Assembly: GCA_023451735.1 (NCBI GenBank)
Contig: JAEXYH010000038.1
Coordinates: forward strand, 1-64,000
Length of the DNA: 64,000 bases
Direction: 5' to 3'
Origin: Pseudomonadota bacterium
GTDB lineage: Bacteria; Pseudomonadota; Alphaproteobacteria; Rhizobiales; Rhizobiaceae
Shown here: piece after piece, positions 19,023 to 28,206 of the stretch
How positions within the stretch are numbered: position 1 is the stretch's first letter
Layout of the letters: each line of letters starts with the position of its first letter
The notes under the pieces: model-generated
The model's database searches: none
Seen by the model: only the letters and a program-made list of their open reading frames with translations
What the model was told of the DNA's origin: nothing
Position numbers and translations under genes: made by a program

Positions 19023-20228
19023 TCAAACGGACCGCTTCATCACCTTTGCCAGTCCCATCATCGCGGCACCGGCGACAAGTCCCCAGAAAGCCCCGGAAAT
19101 CCCGGCAAAGGTCGCACCGGAGGCGGTGACGAGGAAGGTGATGGCAGCAGCCTCGCGCGTCTCCGGCTCCCGCCAGGCGGCAAAGGCGGCGTTCGAGAAT
19201 GCCCCGATCAGCCCGAGCCCTGCGACAGCTTGCAAGAGAATCGGCGGTGCCATTGACACGAAGGCGATGATGCCCCCGGCAATCAGCCCAAGCACCGTAT
19301 AGGCCGCGCCGCCGACAACGGCCGCCCAGTAACGCCGCTTCGGATCGGGGTGAGCATCCTCGCTGGCGCACATAGCCGCCGTGATTGCCGCAAGATTGAC
19401 CGGCACGCTGCCAAAGAAAGCAGAGAGTGTCGAGAAAACGCCGGTCGAGGCAAACAGCGGCCCGGGCGCCGGCTCGTAGTGATGCGCCTTCAGGATCGCG
19501 ATGCCCGGAATGTTTTGCGAAGCCATGGTGACGATGAAAAGCGGCAGCCCGACCGACACGAAGCCGTGCCAGCTGAAGAGCGGCGGAACCCAGATCAGGC
19601 TCGGATGGATGGCCGCGCCGATCTGGCCGAACACGTCGTCGGGCAGATCAACACCGAAGATCAACACCAGAATGAAGGCGCCCAGTGCCGCCGGCACGGC
19701 CCACAGCCTCCACCGGGAAACCACGACCATCCATGTCAGCACAATCGGAAGCCCCAGCGCCGCGTTAAAGGCGACGGCCTTTACCGGCGCAAGGCAGAGG
19801 CTGAGCAAAATGCCCGCAAGCATCGCATTGGCGAGAGGTGCCGGGATTTTACGGATCATCTGCCCGAGCGGCCGGAACAGGCCGGATAGGGTGATCATCA
19901 CTCCACACAGAACGAAAGCCCCGACAGCCGCTGGAAAGCCTCCCTCGATCGCGCCGGTTGCCACGAGAAGCGCACCGCCAGGCGTCGACCACGCCATCAT
20001 GATCGGCATGCGATGGCGAAGCGAAAAGAACACTGTGAGCACACTTTGCGCGATACAAACGGCCAGCAGCGCCGAGGCGATCTCGTCGGGCGATGCGCCC
20101 ATCGCCTGAAGGCCTTGCATGATGACGGCAAAGGAGCTGACAAAACCGACAAAGGCTGTCAGCAGCCCCATCGTCAGGGCCGAGGGCGAAAAATCCTTGA
20201 GCATGGGCGACCGAAAGGCTTGGGGCAA
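19023..20228 (-). CDS. benE: BenE family benzoate:proton symporter
   Basis: A 401-residue, very hydrophobic protein with 11-12 membrane segments, matching the BenE family of benzoate transporters: RHRMPIMMAWSTPGGALLV near the N-terminus and PVNLAAITAAMCASEDAHPD near residue 290 are characteristic. No benzoate catabolic genes are nearby, so benzoate as substrate rests only on family membership. An internal ATG at 20204 is an alternative start. It precedes the leuA leader on the same strand but is separated from it by that gene's own promoter. Confidence 0.88.
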   Translation of the reverse strand: MPQAFRSPMLKDFSPSALTMGLLTAFVGFVSSFAVIMQGLQAMGASPDEIASALLAVCIAQSVLTVFFSLRHRMPIMMAWSTPGGALLVATGAIEGGFPAAVGAFVLCGVMITLSGLFRPLGQMIRKIPAPLANAMLAGILLSLCLAPVKAVAFNAALGLPIVLTWMVVVSRWRLWAVPAALGAFILVLIFGVDLPDDVFGQIGAAIHPSLIWVPPLFSWHGFVSVGLPLFIVTMASQNIPGIAILKAHHYEPAPGPLFASTGVFSTLSAFFGSVPVNLAAITAAMCASEDAHPDPKRRYWAAVVGGAAYTVLGLIAGGIIAFVSMAPPILLQAVAGLGLIGAFSNAAFAAWREPETREAAAITFLVTASGATFAGISGAFWGLVAGAAMMGLAKVMKRSV

Positions 20229-20355
20229 ACTTGATGATCACTGCAGATCAAAATCCCGTGCCGCTTGCAAGCCTGCAGAGACCGAAACCGTACGGTCGGA
20301 CCGGTGTCGATCCTGCCGCCATCGGCGGGCGACAGGATGTCCCTGGTATCAGCGA

Positions 20356-21792
20356 TCAGAGAAGCCACTCGTGGGATTGAGCCGCAGAGGCGGCATTCGA
20401 AGCCTCCAGATCGTCGAGCGAATAGGCGCGGATATAATCGATATTCATTTCCGCACCATCGGCAAGCCCGTCGGATGGAGCTCCCGCCATGCCGCCGACC
20501 GCCATATTGACGATCATGTACATCGGATCGTGCATGTCGGATGGCGTATCGGTCTGGGCCACCGCCACATCATCGAAGTACCAGGTAATATGGTCTTCGT
20601 CCCACAACAGGCCATAGGTGTGAAAACCTTCTGTATCCGTCACGGCAACATTGTTGATGACCGAGGTCTGCTCTCCCGTTTCGTTGGAATGCGCCGACAG
20701 GATCAAAGTATTGGGATCCTGGCCCTTCATTTCGATCACGTCCAGTTCCGGCGGCCATGCGCCATTTTCCGGCAAGAGCCAGAAGGCCGGCCATGTGCCC
20801 TGTTCGTCCGGCATGTCGGCACGGATTTCGAAATAGCCATATGTCTGCGCGAAGGACGCATGGGTCGTCAGCATGCCCGACGTGTAATCATACCCCTCGA
20901 CTTCGCCGGCAAGTGCATCCGGCGTCGGCCGCGCGGTGATGGTCAGCACACCGTCGGTGACGGAGAACGGATTGGCGGATGCAGTCGGCCCGTATTCCGG
21001 ATTGACGTACCATTGCTGCTCACCATTGGTATGCAGCGAAGCACCTTTCTCCGGCGCCCACCAGTATTTGGCTTCCCACACGCCATCTTCACCGTCGAAG
21101 AGCGAGAGCGAATTGAAATCCTCGTTGAAGCTCAGCGTCAGGCTGGAACGGTCGAGGTTCAACTCGAACTGGTCAGCACTCAGGTCATCCGCCGTCGTGT
21201 CAGCCAGCACGACGCTTTCGCCATTGCCCAGATTAAGCCAGAGGTCGCCGCCTTGCTGGGAGGATTGGCTGATCAACTGATCGAAGGAGGTTATCCCATA
21301 GCCGTCGAAGCGGATCGTATCATCGTCACCGAAATCGGTGATGAGATCGGTACCGTTGCCTTTGGAGATGATGAACGTGTCGGCGCCACCGCCACCGATC
21401 AACACATCGTTTCCGGCGCCGCCATCGATCGTCTGCCGGCTAGAGCCACCCATGATGATGTTGTCGGCCGTGTTACCGAACGCATAGCGGTTGTCGCCGG
21501 TCACCCTGAGATTCTCAAAGTTCTCCGGAAGCGTGTAGCTCATCCAGGTATCAATCGTATCGACACCCTCACCGGCTTTTTCTTCGGCGCGGTTCTTCTC
21601 GGAATAAAGATAGTAGATGTCATCGCCGGCACCGCCCGTCATGGTGACGTTGACCGAACTGTCGCCCCACATGGAGTCATTGCCTGCGGTACCATACTGG
21701 ATGGGACCGGAACCGGTTGCGGAAAACCAGGCTGTCGAGCTTCCGCTGTAATAAAGTGCTACGCCAAGCGCATTGGAAATGGAGTTCGTCAT
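20356..21792 (-). CDS. exsH: Secreted GH16 endoglycanase with RTX repeats (ExsH-like)
   Basis: A 478-residue secreted glycanase. Residues 1-200 lack a Sec signal and contain glycine/aspartate nonapeptide repeats (GGAGDDIYYL, TIDGGAGNDVLIGGGGADTF), the calcium-binding RTX type that goes with type I secretion. Residues about 225-465 are a GH16 domain with the catalytic motif ELDVIE around residue 348. The order RTX then GH16 and the length resemble ExsH of Sinorhizobium meliloti, which trims succinoglycan after PrsDE secretion. No PrsDE genes are in the window. Orthology to ExsH rather than another GH16 RTX glycanase is likely but not proven. Confidence 0.85.
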   Translation of the reverse strand: MTNSISNALGVALYYSGSSTAWFSATGSGPIQYGTAGNDSMWGDSSVNVTMTGGAGDDIYYLYSEKNRAEEKAGEGVDTIDTWMSYTLPENFENLRVTGDNRYAFGNTADNIIMGGSSRQTIDGGAGNDVLIGGGGADTFIISKGNGTDLITDFGDDDTIRFDGYGITSFDQLISQSSQQGGDLWLNLGNGESVVLADTTADDLSADQFELNLDRSSLTLSFNEDFNSLSLFDGEDGVWEAKYWWAPEKGASLHTNGEQQWYVNPEYGPTASANPFSVTDGVLTITARPTPDALAGEVEGYDYTSGMLTTHASFAQTYGYFEIRADMPDEQGTWPAFWLLPENGAWPPELDVIEMKGQDPNTLILSAHSNETGEQTSVINNVAVTDTEGFHTYGLLWDEDHITWYFDDVAVAQTDTPSDMHDPMYMIVNMAVGGMAGAPSDGLADGAEMNIDYIRAYSLDDLEASNAASAAQSHEWLL

Positions 21793-21982
21793 TGAAACTG
21801 CTCCTGTCTGTTTGGCTCTCCTTCAGGTTCCTCCCACCCGCAGCCTAACAGCTTCAACAGTACGGTTTTCCAATGACGTGTCACTTTTGTCCAAGAACCG
21901 GGCATCAGAGTTAAGCCAAGCCTAAACGGGCAGAATTTCCGTATCGAATTGAAACGCTCATCGACATCTCAGGCATCGAGCC

Positions 21983-22014
21983 GGCGCCGTGAACCACAAT
22001 CGGCCCACGGCGCC
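21983..22014. terminator. Stem-loop downstream of methyltransferase gene
   Basis: A 9-bp stem GGCGCCGTG/CACGGCGCC with a 14-base loop, 45 bases past the methyltransferase stop. There is no T tract. It is a possible transcript end, and the only structure I see in the 266 bases between this gene and the GH16 gene. Confidence 0.4.
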
Positions 22015-22058
22015 GTAAACGCCTGCATCCTCGTTTGCAGACGTCGGCCCGCCGGTCA

Positions 22059-22904
22059 TCAGCGCTTCGCGATGATGACCTCGAGATAGTCGCTTGGCAC
22101 CACCATCGTGCCGTCTTCAGCCCGGTTGAAACTGTCGATCAGGTCGAGCAGATCCTTTTCCAGATCAGTCTGCTTCTCCGCCGGAAGCGCGGCGAAAGCC
22201 TTGTGAACAGGTCCGTACCAGGTGCGGAACACCTCCACCCAGTGTTTCGGTGAACGGTAGCGGAAGACGAAGCTCTGCCGGCCGGCGGAGACGCCTGCAG
22301 CCTGACCGAACAGCTCGTTCAACCGCTCGGACGTGCCCCAGAGCGAAGGCGGCTTCACGCCGGCCGGTGGCGGCACATGACGTCCTATCATCTTGAACAG
22401 TTGTCCGATGAACCCGTCCGGCGTCCAGTTGGCAAGACCGATCCGTCCCCCCGGCTGGCACACTCTCAGCAATTCGGAAGCGGCCTTTTCCTGGTTGGGC
22501 GTGAACATCACGCCGAATGTCGAAAGCACGACGTCGAAGTGATTGTCGGCGAAGGGCAACGCTTCGGCATCCGCGGTCTGAAAATTCACGCTGAGGCCCT
22601 CTGCATCCGCACGCCGCCTGCCCTGCTCCAGCAAGGCTGGCACATAATCGGTTGAGGTGACCTGACACCAGCGCCTGGCTGCCGCGAGTGTCGCATTGCC
22701 GTTGCCGGCTGCAACATCCAGAACCGTTTCGCCTGCCCTCAGATCGAGCGCTTCACAAAGCATCTCGCCGACAATCTGCAAGGTCGTGCCGACGACCGCA
22801 TAATTCCCTGATGCCCAGGCACTCTGTTGGCGCGCCTTGACTGCCGCAAAATCCGCTGCCGCTGGCGCGGCAGGGGGCGAAAGGTTGAAATTTGCTGTTT
22901 GCAT
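22059..22904 (-). CDS. Class I SAM-dependent methyltransferase
   Basis: A 281-residue methyltransferase. Motif I is VLDVAAGNGNA, the acidic loop after strand 2 is TSTDYVPALLEQ, and motifs DAEALPFADNHFDVVLSTF and LRVCQPGGRIGLANW follow as in the UbiE/Methyltransf_11 group. Substrate unknown. The HxlR-type regulator gene lies immediately upstream on the same strand, and a pair of 14-base direct repeats stands between them, so this gene is a probable target of that regulator. Confidence 0.9.
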   Translation of the reverse strand: MQTANFNLSPPAAPAAADFAAVKARQQSAWASGNYAVVGTTLQIVGEMLCEALDLRAGETVLDVAAGNGNATLAAARRWCQVTSTDYVPALLEQGRRRADAEGLSVNFQTADAEALPFADNHFDVVLSTFGVMFTPNQEKAASELLRVCQPGGRIGLANWTPDGFIGQLFKMIGRHVPPPAGVKPPSLWGTSERLNELFGQAAGVSAGRQSFVFRYRSPKHWVEVFRTWYGPVHKAFAALPAEKQTDLEKDLLDLIDSFNRAEDGTMVVPSDYLEVIIAKR

Positions 22905-22986
22905 TGTCTTTCCTCCCTTTTCGAACTGCCCGACAAGCCGGACGACAATCAGAGGATGCTTCAGTGCATGCCGGTTGCTCCAGTGT

Positions 22987-23023
22987 AGAAAATGAACCGG
23001 GCCCCATACAGAAAATGGACCGG
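22987..23023 (-). promoter_or_regulatory. Tandem direct repeats, candidate HxlR-type operator
   Basis: Two copies of a 14-base repeat, AGAAAATGAACCGG (22987-23000) and AGAAAATGGACCGG (23010-23023), differ at one base and are spaced 23 bases start to start, about two helical turns. They lie between the regulator stop and the methyltransferase start. Confidence 0.5.
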
Positions 23024-23024
23024 T

Positions 23025-23708
23025 TCAACAGGCGGCAAACGAACTGCGCACCATCCAGTCACTGACCCGCGAGGCGATATCAGTATCGCCAATCAAAGAA
23101 ATCCGGCCTCGTTCGATTTCGGCCTTGAGGACCGAGAGCCCCATCCACGCCGCGGTCATCGCCTTCAGCTCCGCGGTGATGTAGAGATCGACATCGTATC
23201 CGGGATCGATCAGACAAAGATCGACCGGCTGGCCAGGCTTGTTCACCAGCCAATAGTGACGCTCATCACGCGGCAGTTCCGGATAGCTGAACTCGATGAC
23301 GCTGCGCCGGCGCTTGGGCAGCGCTTCCGCATCGATCTTGCGGCGCATGTTCCACATCAAAAGCCGCGCATCGAGGTTTTCCAGCGTCACGTCGGCGTCG
23401 ATATTGCGGTGCGCCCAGCGGCCCAGTTCACGAACGATCGGGCCGAGTTCATCGGCGATCCCCGTTGTCCTATAAGTAATCTCGCCGGTACGTTCGTTGG
23501 TCGAACGGGTAACCAGCCCATTCACCTCCATCTGCTTCAGCCGCTTGGACATCAGCGTCGGCGACATGCCGGGCACTCCGCGCCGGATCTCGTTGAAGTG
23601 AGTGGAGCCAGACCACATCTCGGAAAGCAGCAAAAGGGTCCATCGCGGCTCGATCAACTCGCAAGCCTTGGCGATCGGGCAGAACTGGTTGTACCCCTCG
23701 TCTTGCAT
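23025..23708 (-). CDS. HxlR-type helix-turn-helix regulator
   Basis: A 227-residue regulator. The N-terminal HxlR winged helix is clear: CPIAKACELIEPRWTLLLL, then FNEIRRGVPGMSPTLMSKRL and LVTRSTNERTGEITYRTT. A C-terminal extension of about 110 residues is longer than in typical HxlR proteins (about 110-150 residues) and may bind a ligand (an SCP2-like fold is possible). ATG 23708 is chosen because GGGAGG stands upstream; the longer open frame has no such site. It is in tandem with the methyltransferase gene. Confidence 0.88.
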   Translation of the reverse strand: MQDEGYNQFCPIAKACELIEPRWTLLLLSEMWSGSTHFNEIRRGVPGMSPTLMSKRLKQMEVNGLVTRSTNERTGEITYRTTGIADELGPIVRELGRWAHRNIDADVTLENLDARLLMWNMRRKIDAEALPKRRRSVIEFSYPELPRDERHYWLVNKPGQPVDLCLIDPGYDVDLYITAELKAMTAAWMGLSVLKAEIERGRISLIGDTDIASRVSDWMVRSSFAAC

Positions 23709-23990
23709 CGGCACACCTCCCGGTGGAAAATTATGCGCCTCAACCTTGGTATACGTCCAGTCCACAAACTGTAGTAAGAGCAACCAGAAACGTCCCTCCG
23801 ACAGTCATTCCCCACAATGTTCTCTGCAATTCCGTGTAGATCGCCAGAAATACAGAATAAATACCTGTCAAAAAGCAAAATCTTGAAGTTCGCCTGCGAT
23901 ATTCCGCTATCATGCGGCCGGAATATTCGATGACGCTTCTCGGATCACAAAATCTCCGGATCGGCCCTGAAAACCCGCCCGACAAACGGA

Positions 23991-24025
23991 AAAAGCCCCA
24001 CCGGGTTTCCACCGGCGGGGCTTTT
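23991..24025 (-). terminator. Rho-independent terminator of clpP
   Basis: On the minus strand the stem AAAAGCCCCGCCGG pairs with CCGGTGGGGCTTTT around a short loop and is followed by T residues. It lies 25 bases past the clpP stop. Confidence 0.85.
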
Positions 24026-24049
24026 GAATTCAATGAGCGACGGCCTGCC

Positions 24050-24679
24050 TCAGATTTCGCTCTGAGACGTCACGATCTTCGACACCAGACCGTAGGAAAC
24101 AGCCTCCTCGGCGGAAAGCCAGTAGTCGCGATCGATATCCTTGGCGATCTTCTCTTCCGTCTGGCCAGTAGCCTTGGCGAAAATCTTGATCAGGCGTTCG
24201 TTCATCTTGACGATTTCGCGTGCCTGGATCTCGATATCGGATGCCATGCCGCGCGTGCCGCCTGATGGCTGATGGATGAGGAAGCGGGTGTTCGGCAGCG
24301 AAATACGGCGTTCCTTCGGAGCGGCTGCATAAATCAGCGCGCCTGCGGAAGCGACCCAGCCCGTTCCAATCATCCAGACATTCGGCTTGATGAACTTGAT
24401 CATGTCATGGATGGAATCGCCCGATTCGACGTGACCGCCGGGGGAATTCACATAGATGCGAATGTCGTCATCGCTGGCCGCCGAAAGTGCGACGAGCTGT
24501 GTGTTGACCTTCTGCGCCAGTTCCTGAGTGATCGGACCGTAAATGAAGATCGAGCGCGACTTGAAAAGATTCGCCTCTGTTTCCTTGCCGAGCGGCAATT
24601 CCTTGGTCTTGTCGTCGTTGTCGTCTTCGTCGTTCAGCACAGTCAGTGTCTCCTGCATGGGATTCATAACATCGGACAT
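24050..24679 (-). CDS. clpP: ClpP-like ATP-dependent protease proteolytic subunit
   Basis: A 209-residue serine protease subunit, counting from ATG 24679. The catalytic triad is visible as Ser111 in GWVASAGA, His136 in FLIHQPSGG and Asp185 in DIDRDYW. The acidic N-terminal 40 residues (NDEDDNDDK) and the WVASAGALIYAA stretch, where standard ClpP has AASMGA, mark it as a divergent paralogue rather than the main housekeeping ClpP. No clpX, clpA or tig lies beside it. In-frame TTG 24703 and ATG 24667 are alternative starts. Confidence 0.9.
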   Translation of the reverse strand: MSDVMNPMQETLTVLNDEDDNDDKTKELPLGKETEANLFKSRSIFIYGPITQELAQKVNTQLVALSAASDDDIRIYVNSPGGHVESGDSIHDMIKFIKPNVWMIGTGWVASAGALIYAAAPKERRISLPNTRFLIHQPSGGTRGMASDIEIQAREIVKMNERLIKIFAKATGQTEEKIAKDIDRDYWLSAEEAVSYGLVSKIVTSQSEI

Positions 24680-24845
24680 AATGTGTTCGCGGCCACAAAA
24701 CAATGGAAAGCGGTTCGTTCCCGCGACTAAGGCGTTCTATAAGGTGAATGACGTAGAAACCAATGGCCGATTGCAATGGACAACGGCAAATGGCGCGTCC
24801 TATCTTCCGTCATATTTGAAGAATTGTCAGAACCGGGGAACAAAA

Positions 24846-25433
24846 ATGCTCAGACGCCTTTCACTTTCCGCCGCCATTCTTTTCATGGCATCAGCACCGG
24901 CCTTTGCCCATCTCAACCCGGAAGAGCATGGCTCGTTTATGGCCGGGTTCTCGCATCCGCTCTTTGGCATGGACCATATCCTCGTCATGGTCGCTGTCGG
25001 CCTTTGGGCCGCGCAACTCTCGCAAGGTGGGCGCAAAAGCGCGCTCTGGATTGTCCCGGCGGCCTTCGTCGCTGCGATGGGGACCGGCTTTGCCTTCGCG
25101 CTGACCGGGATCGAATTGCCGTTCGTCGAGCCAGCGATCCTCGCTTCCGTGATAGCTCTCGGCCTGCTGGTCACCATCGCGGTCCGCCTACCGACGGCGG
25201 CTTGTGCAGCGATCGTCGCGGTTTTCGCCATTTTCCATGGCCATGCCCACGGGGGTGAACTTGGATCTGCCGGTGCGCTCCAGTTCGGCATCGGCTTCGT
25301 CATGGCAACCGCGCTTCTGCATCTCGCAGGCATTGTGGCCGGCCTCGGCATCTCCCGTTTCAGCCCTTATGTCGCCCGCATCCTTGGCGGCATCACGGCG
25401 CTTCTCGGCCTGTCGCTCGCCTTTGGCGGCTAG
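24846..25433 (+). CDS. hupE: HupE/UreJ family metal permease
   Basis: A 195-residue inner-membrane protein with a signal peptide (MLRRLSLSAAILFMASAPAFA) cut here to its first residues, then six membrane helices. The family motif HPLFGMDHILVM, with metal-binding His and Asp, is present. HupE/UreJ proteins import nickel or cobalt for hydrogenase, urease or cobalamin synthesis. None of those genes is nearby, so this is an orphan copy. ATG 24846 follows GGGGAA. Confidence 0.88.
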   Translation: MLRRLSLSAAILFMASAPAFAHLNPEEHGSFMAGFSHPLFGMDHILVMVAVGLWAAQLSQGGRKSALWIVPAAFVAAMGTGFAFALTGIELPFVEPAILASVIALGLLVTIAVRLPTAACAAIVAVFAIFHGHAHGGELGSAGALQFGIGFVMATALLHLAGIVAGLGISRFSPYVARILGGITALLGLSLAFGG

Positions 25434-25584
25434 AACAGGTCCGGTAGAAGCGGGAGCCGGTTTTGTGTCCGGAATGGCGTCGGACGGAAGGCACCGCATT
25501 ACCGACATTTAATTCTGCGGCGATTTGAAAAGCCGCAATCTCCGCTTAACTCCTTGGGCAGCCCAAATGCCCAAGGAGGCAACC

Positions 25585-26415
25585 ATGTCACCGGAAGAAC
25601 GTCAGCTTCTCAATGGCCTGTTCGATCGCGTTCGCACCGCCTCGGCCACCCCGCGGGACGTGCAAGCGGAGGAACTAATCGCTCAGGAAACCAGCAAGCA
25701 ACCCTACGCGACCTACTATCTCGCTCAGGCGGTCGTCGTGCAGGAAAAAGGGCTGGAGGCCGCATCCAACCGCATTCGCGAACTGGAAGACCGCATTCAC
25801 GAGCTTGAGGCCGCTCAGGGAGACCATCGCCAGGCGGAACAGGGCGGCGGTTTCCTGAACTCGATCTTCGGCTCGCAGCAATCTCGCCAGCAATCGTCTG
25901 CAGCCGCCTCCGGCCCCTGGGGTGCACGCCAAAGCCATGAGGGGCCACGCGGTTATGACGACGGTTACCGCGCACCTCCCCCGTCCTATGGCTCACACGT
26001 ATCAGCACCTCAATCTTCGGGGTTCCAACCTTCAGGCCCTTGGAGCAGTGGCGCTTCTCGCGGGCCATCGGCCGGCAGCAGTTTTCTCACCGGCGCCTTG
26101 GGCACCGCGGCCGGTGTCGCCGGCGGCATGCTGCTCGCCAACTCGCTGTCCGGCATTTTCAGCAATCACATGGCCGGCGCGGGTCTCGGTAATCCTCTTG
26201 CAGGCGCAGGTGCCTTTGGTGCGCCCGAACAGCCCGCCGTCGAAGAAACCGTGGTCAACAATTATTACGGCGACGACGCGATCCGCGAAGCGTCGGACAA
26301 TTCGGACAATTCGGACACCGGAAACAACAGCAACGATAGCTGGCAACAGGCCGATTATTCCAATGACGATAACGGGGCAGACTTCGACAACAACGACGAC
26401 AGCTTCGACGTCTGA
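25585..26415 (+). CDS. DUF2076 domain protein
   Basis: A 276-residue protein of the DUF2076 family. The N-terminus (SPEERQLLNGLFDRVR) is followed by a coiled-coil stretch around residues 60-90 (NRIRELEDRIHELEAAQ), a Ser/Gly/Pro-rich linker, a glycine-rich hydrophobic segment (LTGALGTAAGVAGGMLLANS) and an extremely Asn/Asp/Ser-rich tail. The family is called periplasmic ligand-binding sensor-like in some databases, without solid function. AAGGAGG upstream fixes ATG 25585. Confidence 0.88.
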   Translation: MSPEERQLLNGLFDRVRTASATPRDVQAEELIAQETSKQPYATYYLAQAVVVQEKGLEAASNRIRELEDRIHELEAAQGDHRQAEQGGGFLNSIFGSQQSRQQSSAAASGPWGARQSHEGPRGYDDGYRAPPPSYGSHVSAPQSSGFQPSGPWSSGASRGPSAGSSFLTGALGTAAGVAGGMLLANSLSGIFSNHMAGAGLGNPLAGAGAFGAPEQPAVEETVVNNYYGDDAIREASDNSDNSDTGNNSNDSWQQADYSNDDNGADFDNNDDSFDV

Positions 26416-26434
26416 CATCCACAACGTCGCAAAC

Positions 26435-26469
26435 AAAAAGCGCCGGGCAGCGATGCTCCGGCGCTTTTT
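26435..26469. terminator. Rho-independent terminator
   Basis: Stem AAAAAGCGCCGG/CCGGCGCTTTTT with an 11-base loop, 20 bases after the DUF2076 stop. T tracts on both strands make it usable for convergent queF, though that gene ends 105 bases away. Confidence 0.85.
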
Positions 26470-26574
26470 CTGTAGCAAGCGAGGCGACCGATCCTGGCCC
26501 TTCGCTACTCTCTGTGCGTTCATCAATGCAATCGGTCGACTGGATCGATTGCTCCGGCTTCGCCGGACCGTTCC

Positions 26575-27039
26575 TCACCCGCGTCCGCGATAGGTCGGCA
26601 CACCCTGATCCGGCAGCCATACACCTTCGGGAACAGCGCCGGTCTGCCAGAACACATCGATCGGAATGCCACCGCGCGGATACCAGTAGGCGCCGATCCT
26701 CAGCCATTTTGGCTGCAGCAGGTCGACCAGCCGCTTGGCGATATAGACCGAGCAGTCCTCATGGAAGGCGCCGTGATTGCGGAACGAGGTGAGGAATAGC
26801 TTTAGGGACTTGGATTCGACCAGATACGCGTCCGGAATATAGTCGATGACGATATGGGCGAAATCCGGCTGGCCCGTCATAGGGCAGAGCGAGGTGAATT
26901 CCGGCGCGGTGAAGCGCGTCACGTAGTCCGTGCCCTGATTGCTGTTCGGCACCCGCTCCAGAACCGCCTCTTCCGGGCTCTTCGGCGCGTCAACCTGTTT
27001 ACCGAGCTGCGACAGCCCGCTGACATCCGTCATCGTCAT
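26575..27039 (-). CDS. queF: NADPH-dependent 7-cyano-7-deazaguanine reductase
   Basis: A 154-residue, short-type QueF that reduces preQ0 to preQ1 in queuosine synthesis. The nucleophile Cys52 and Asp59 stand in FTSLCPMTGQPDFAH, and the NADPH-binding motif ESKSLK follows. Its ATG overlaps the stop of the CDF transporter gene by four bases, so it is translated as the second gene of a two-gene operon. No other queuosine genes are in the window. Confidence 0.95.
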   Translation of the reverse strand: MTMTDVSGLSQLGKQVDAPKSPEEAVLERVPNSNQGTDYVTRFTAPEFTSLCPMTGQPDFAHIVIDYIPDAYLVESKSLKLFLTSFRNHGAFHEDCSVYIAKRLVDLLQPKWLRIGAYWYPRGGIPIDVFWQTGAVPEGVWLPDQGVPTYRGRG

Positions 27040-27977
27040 TTTCCAGTTCCTTCGATTTCTACCTTCTGTCCATGGGCACGCTCGCCTTCGGGCTCCACAT
27101 GGATCGCTAATGTGGCGCCGGGAATAGCCTCTTTAATGGCATCTTCCAAGCGGTCGCAGATATCATGCGCCTCTCCGACACTCATCGACGCCGGCACGAC
27201 GAGATGAAAGTCGATGAAGGCGACAGCCCCTGCCCGCCGCGATTTCAGATCATGCACATCAAGCGCGCCGGCAGAATGAGCGGTGATCGCCTCTCGTACA
27301 GCCTCCTCCTCGTCCGGTTCCAGCGCCTTGTCCATCAATCCGCCCAGCGAATGGGAAATCACCTTGTATCCCTGCCAGAGAATGTTGATCGCGACGAGGA
27401 TGGCCAGCAGCGGATCAAGGATCGCATACCCGGTGACCACCGCGAGAATAAGGCCAACAAAGACACCGGCGGACGTGACAACGTCCGACATGATGTGGTG
27501 GCCGTCAGCCGTCAGCGCCGGTGAACGGTGCGCAGTGCCCACCCGGATCAGGACGGTCGCCCAGATGGCGTTGATGATGCCGGCCGCGACATTGATGGCA
27601 AGGCCGAGCGCGGGTGCTTCCATGACTGCGGGCGCAAACAGCGCGCCCCAGGCTTCCTGAATGATCAGGATTGCGGCGACCACGATCAGCACACCCTCGA
27701 CGACAGCGGAAATATACTCCGCCTTGTGGTGACCGAACTGGTGGTCATGATCGGCAGGCCTCTGGGCATAGCGGATCACGAAATAGGCGATGAAGGCCGC
27801 GGTCACATTGACGAGCGATTCCATCCCGTCGGAAAGCAGTGCCACCGAGCCGGTGACCCACCACGCCAGCAGCTTCAGGCCCATCACCCCGATCGAGATT
27901 GGGATACCCCAGAATGCGAGCCTTTCGACGATGGCCCGATCTTTGTTGTGTGCCGTGTTCACTGGTCTGTCCTTCAT
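27036..27977 (-). CDS. Cation diffusion facilitator (CDF) transporter
   Basis: A 313-residue CDF metal-proton antiporter with six membrane helices. The metal site HHxxD-type motifs are DHDHQFGHHKAEY with LLSDGMESLVN in helix 2 and DGHHIMSDVVTS in helix 5; the C-terminal cytoplasmic domain contains VDFHLVVPASMSVGEAHDI-like histidines. Zn, Fe or Mn efflux is typical; the metal is not determinable. ATG 27977 is used; an upstream TTG (27995) would add six residues. Divergent from the MarR gene, which could regulate it. Confidence 0.9.
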   Translation of the reverse strand: MKDRPVNTAHNKDRAIVERLAFWGIPISIGVMGLKLLAWWVTGSVALLSDGMESLVNVTAAFIAYFVIRYAQRPADHDHQFGHHKAEYISAVVEGVLIVVAAILIIQEAWGALFAPAVMEAPALGLAINVAAGIINAIWATVLIRVGTAHRSPALTADGHHIMSDVVTSAGVFVGLILAVVTGYAILDPLLAILVAINILWQGYKVISHSLGGLMDKALEPDEEEAVREAITAHSAGALDVHDLKSRRAGAVAFIDFHLVVPASMSVGEAHDICDRLEDAIKEAIPGATLAIHVEPEGERAHGQKVEIEGTGK

Positions 27978-28206
27978 TCGCTGCGTCACGTTCAAGACGC
28001 CTTTTGCTGGTGAGAATGACTTGCAGAAGCCATGCCCCGAAACGACGAAACCGCCACGGCGAGCGGTCTCGCAGCAGCGGTTTCTGATGGATCAGCATAT
28101 GCCGCAGCACGCCGGTTTTGTCAAAGCCACATTGGGTGCGTCATGAAGAGTTCTCCGACGCCCCGCCCCATTCGAGCATCGACACATCGTCCCCGGTAAA
28201 ACTCAC

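Noticed and set aside
20119..21795. A 558-codon plus-strand frame
   Set aside because: It is antisense to the GH16 glycanase gene, which shows a catalytic motif and RTX repeats; the plus-strand protein resembles no family.
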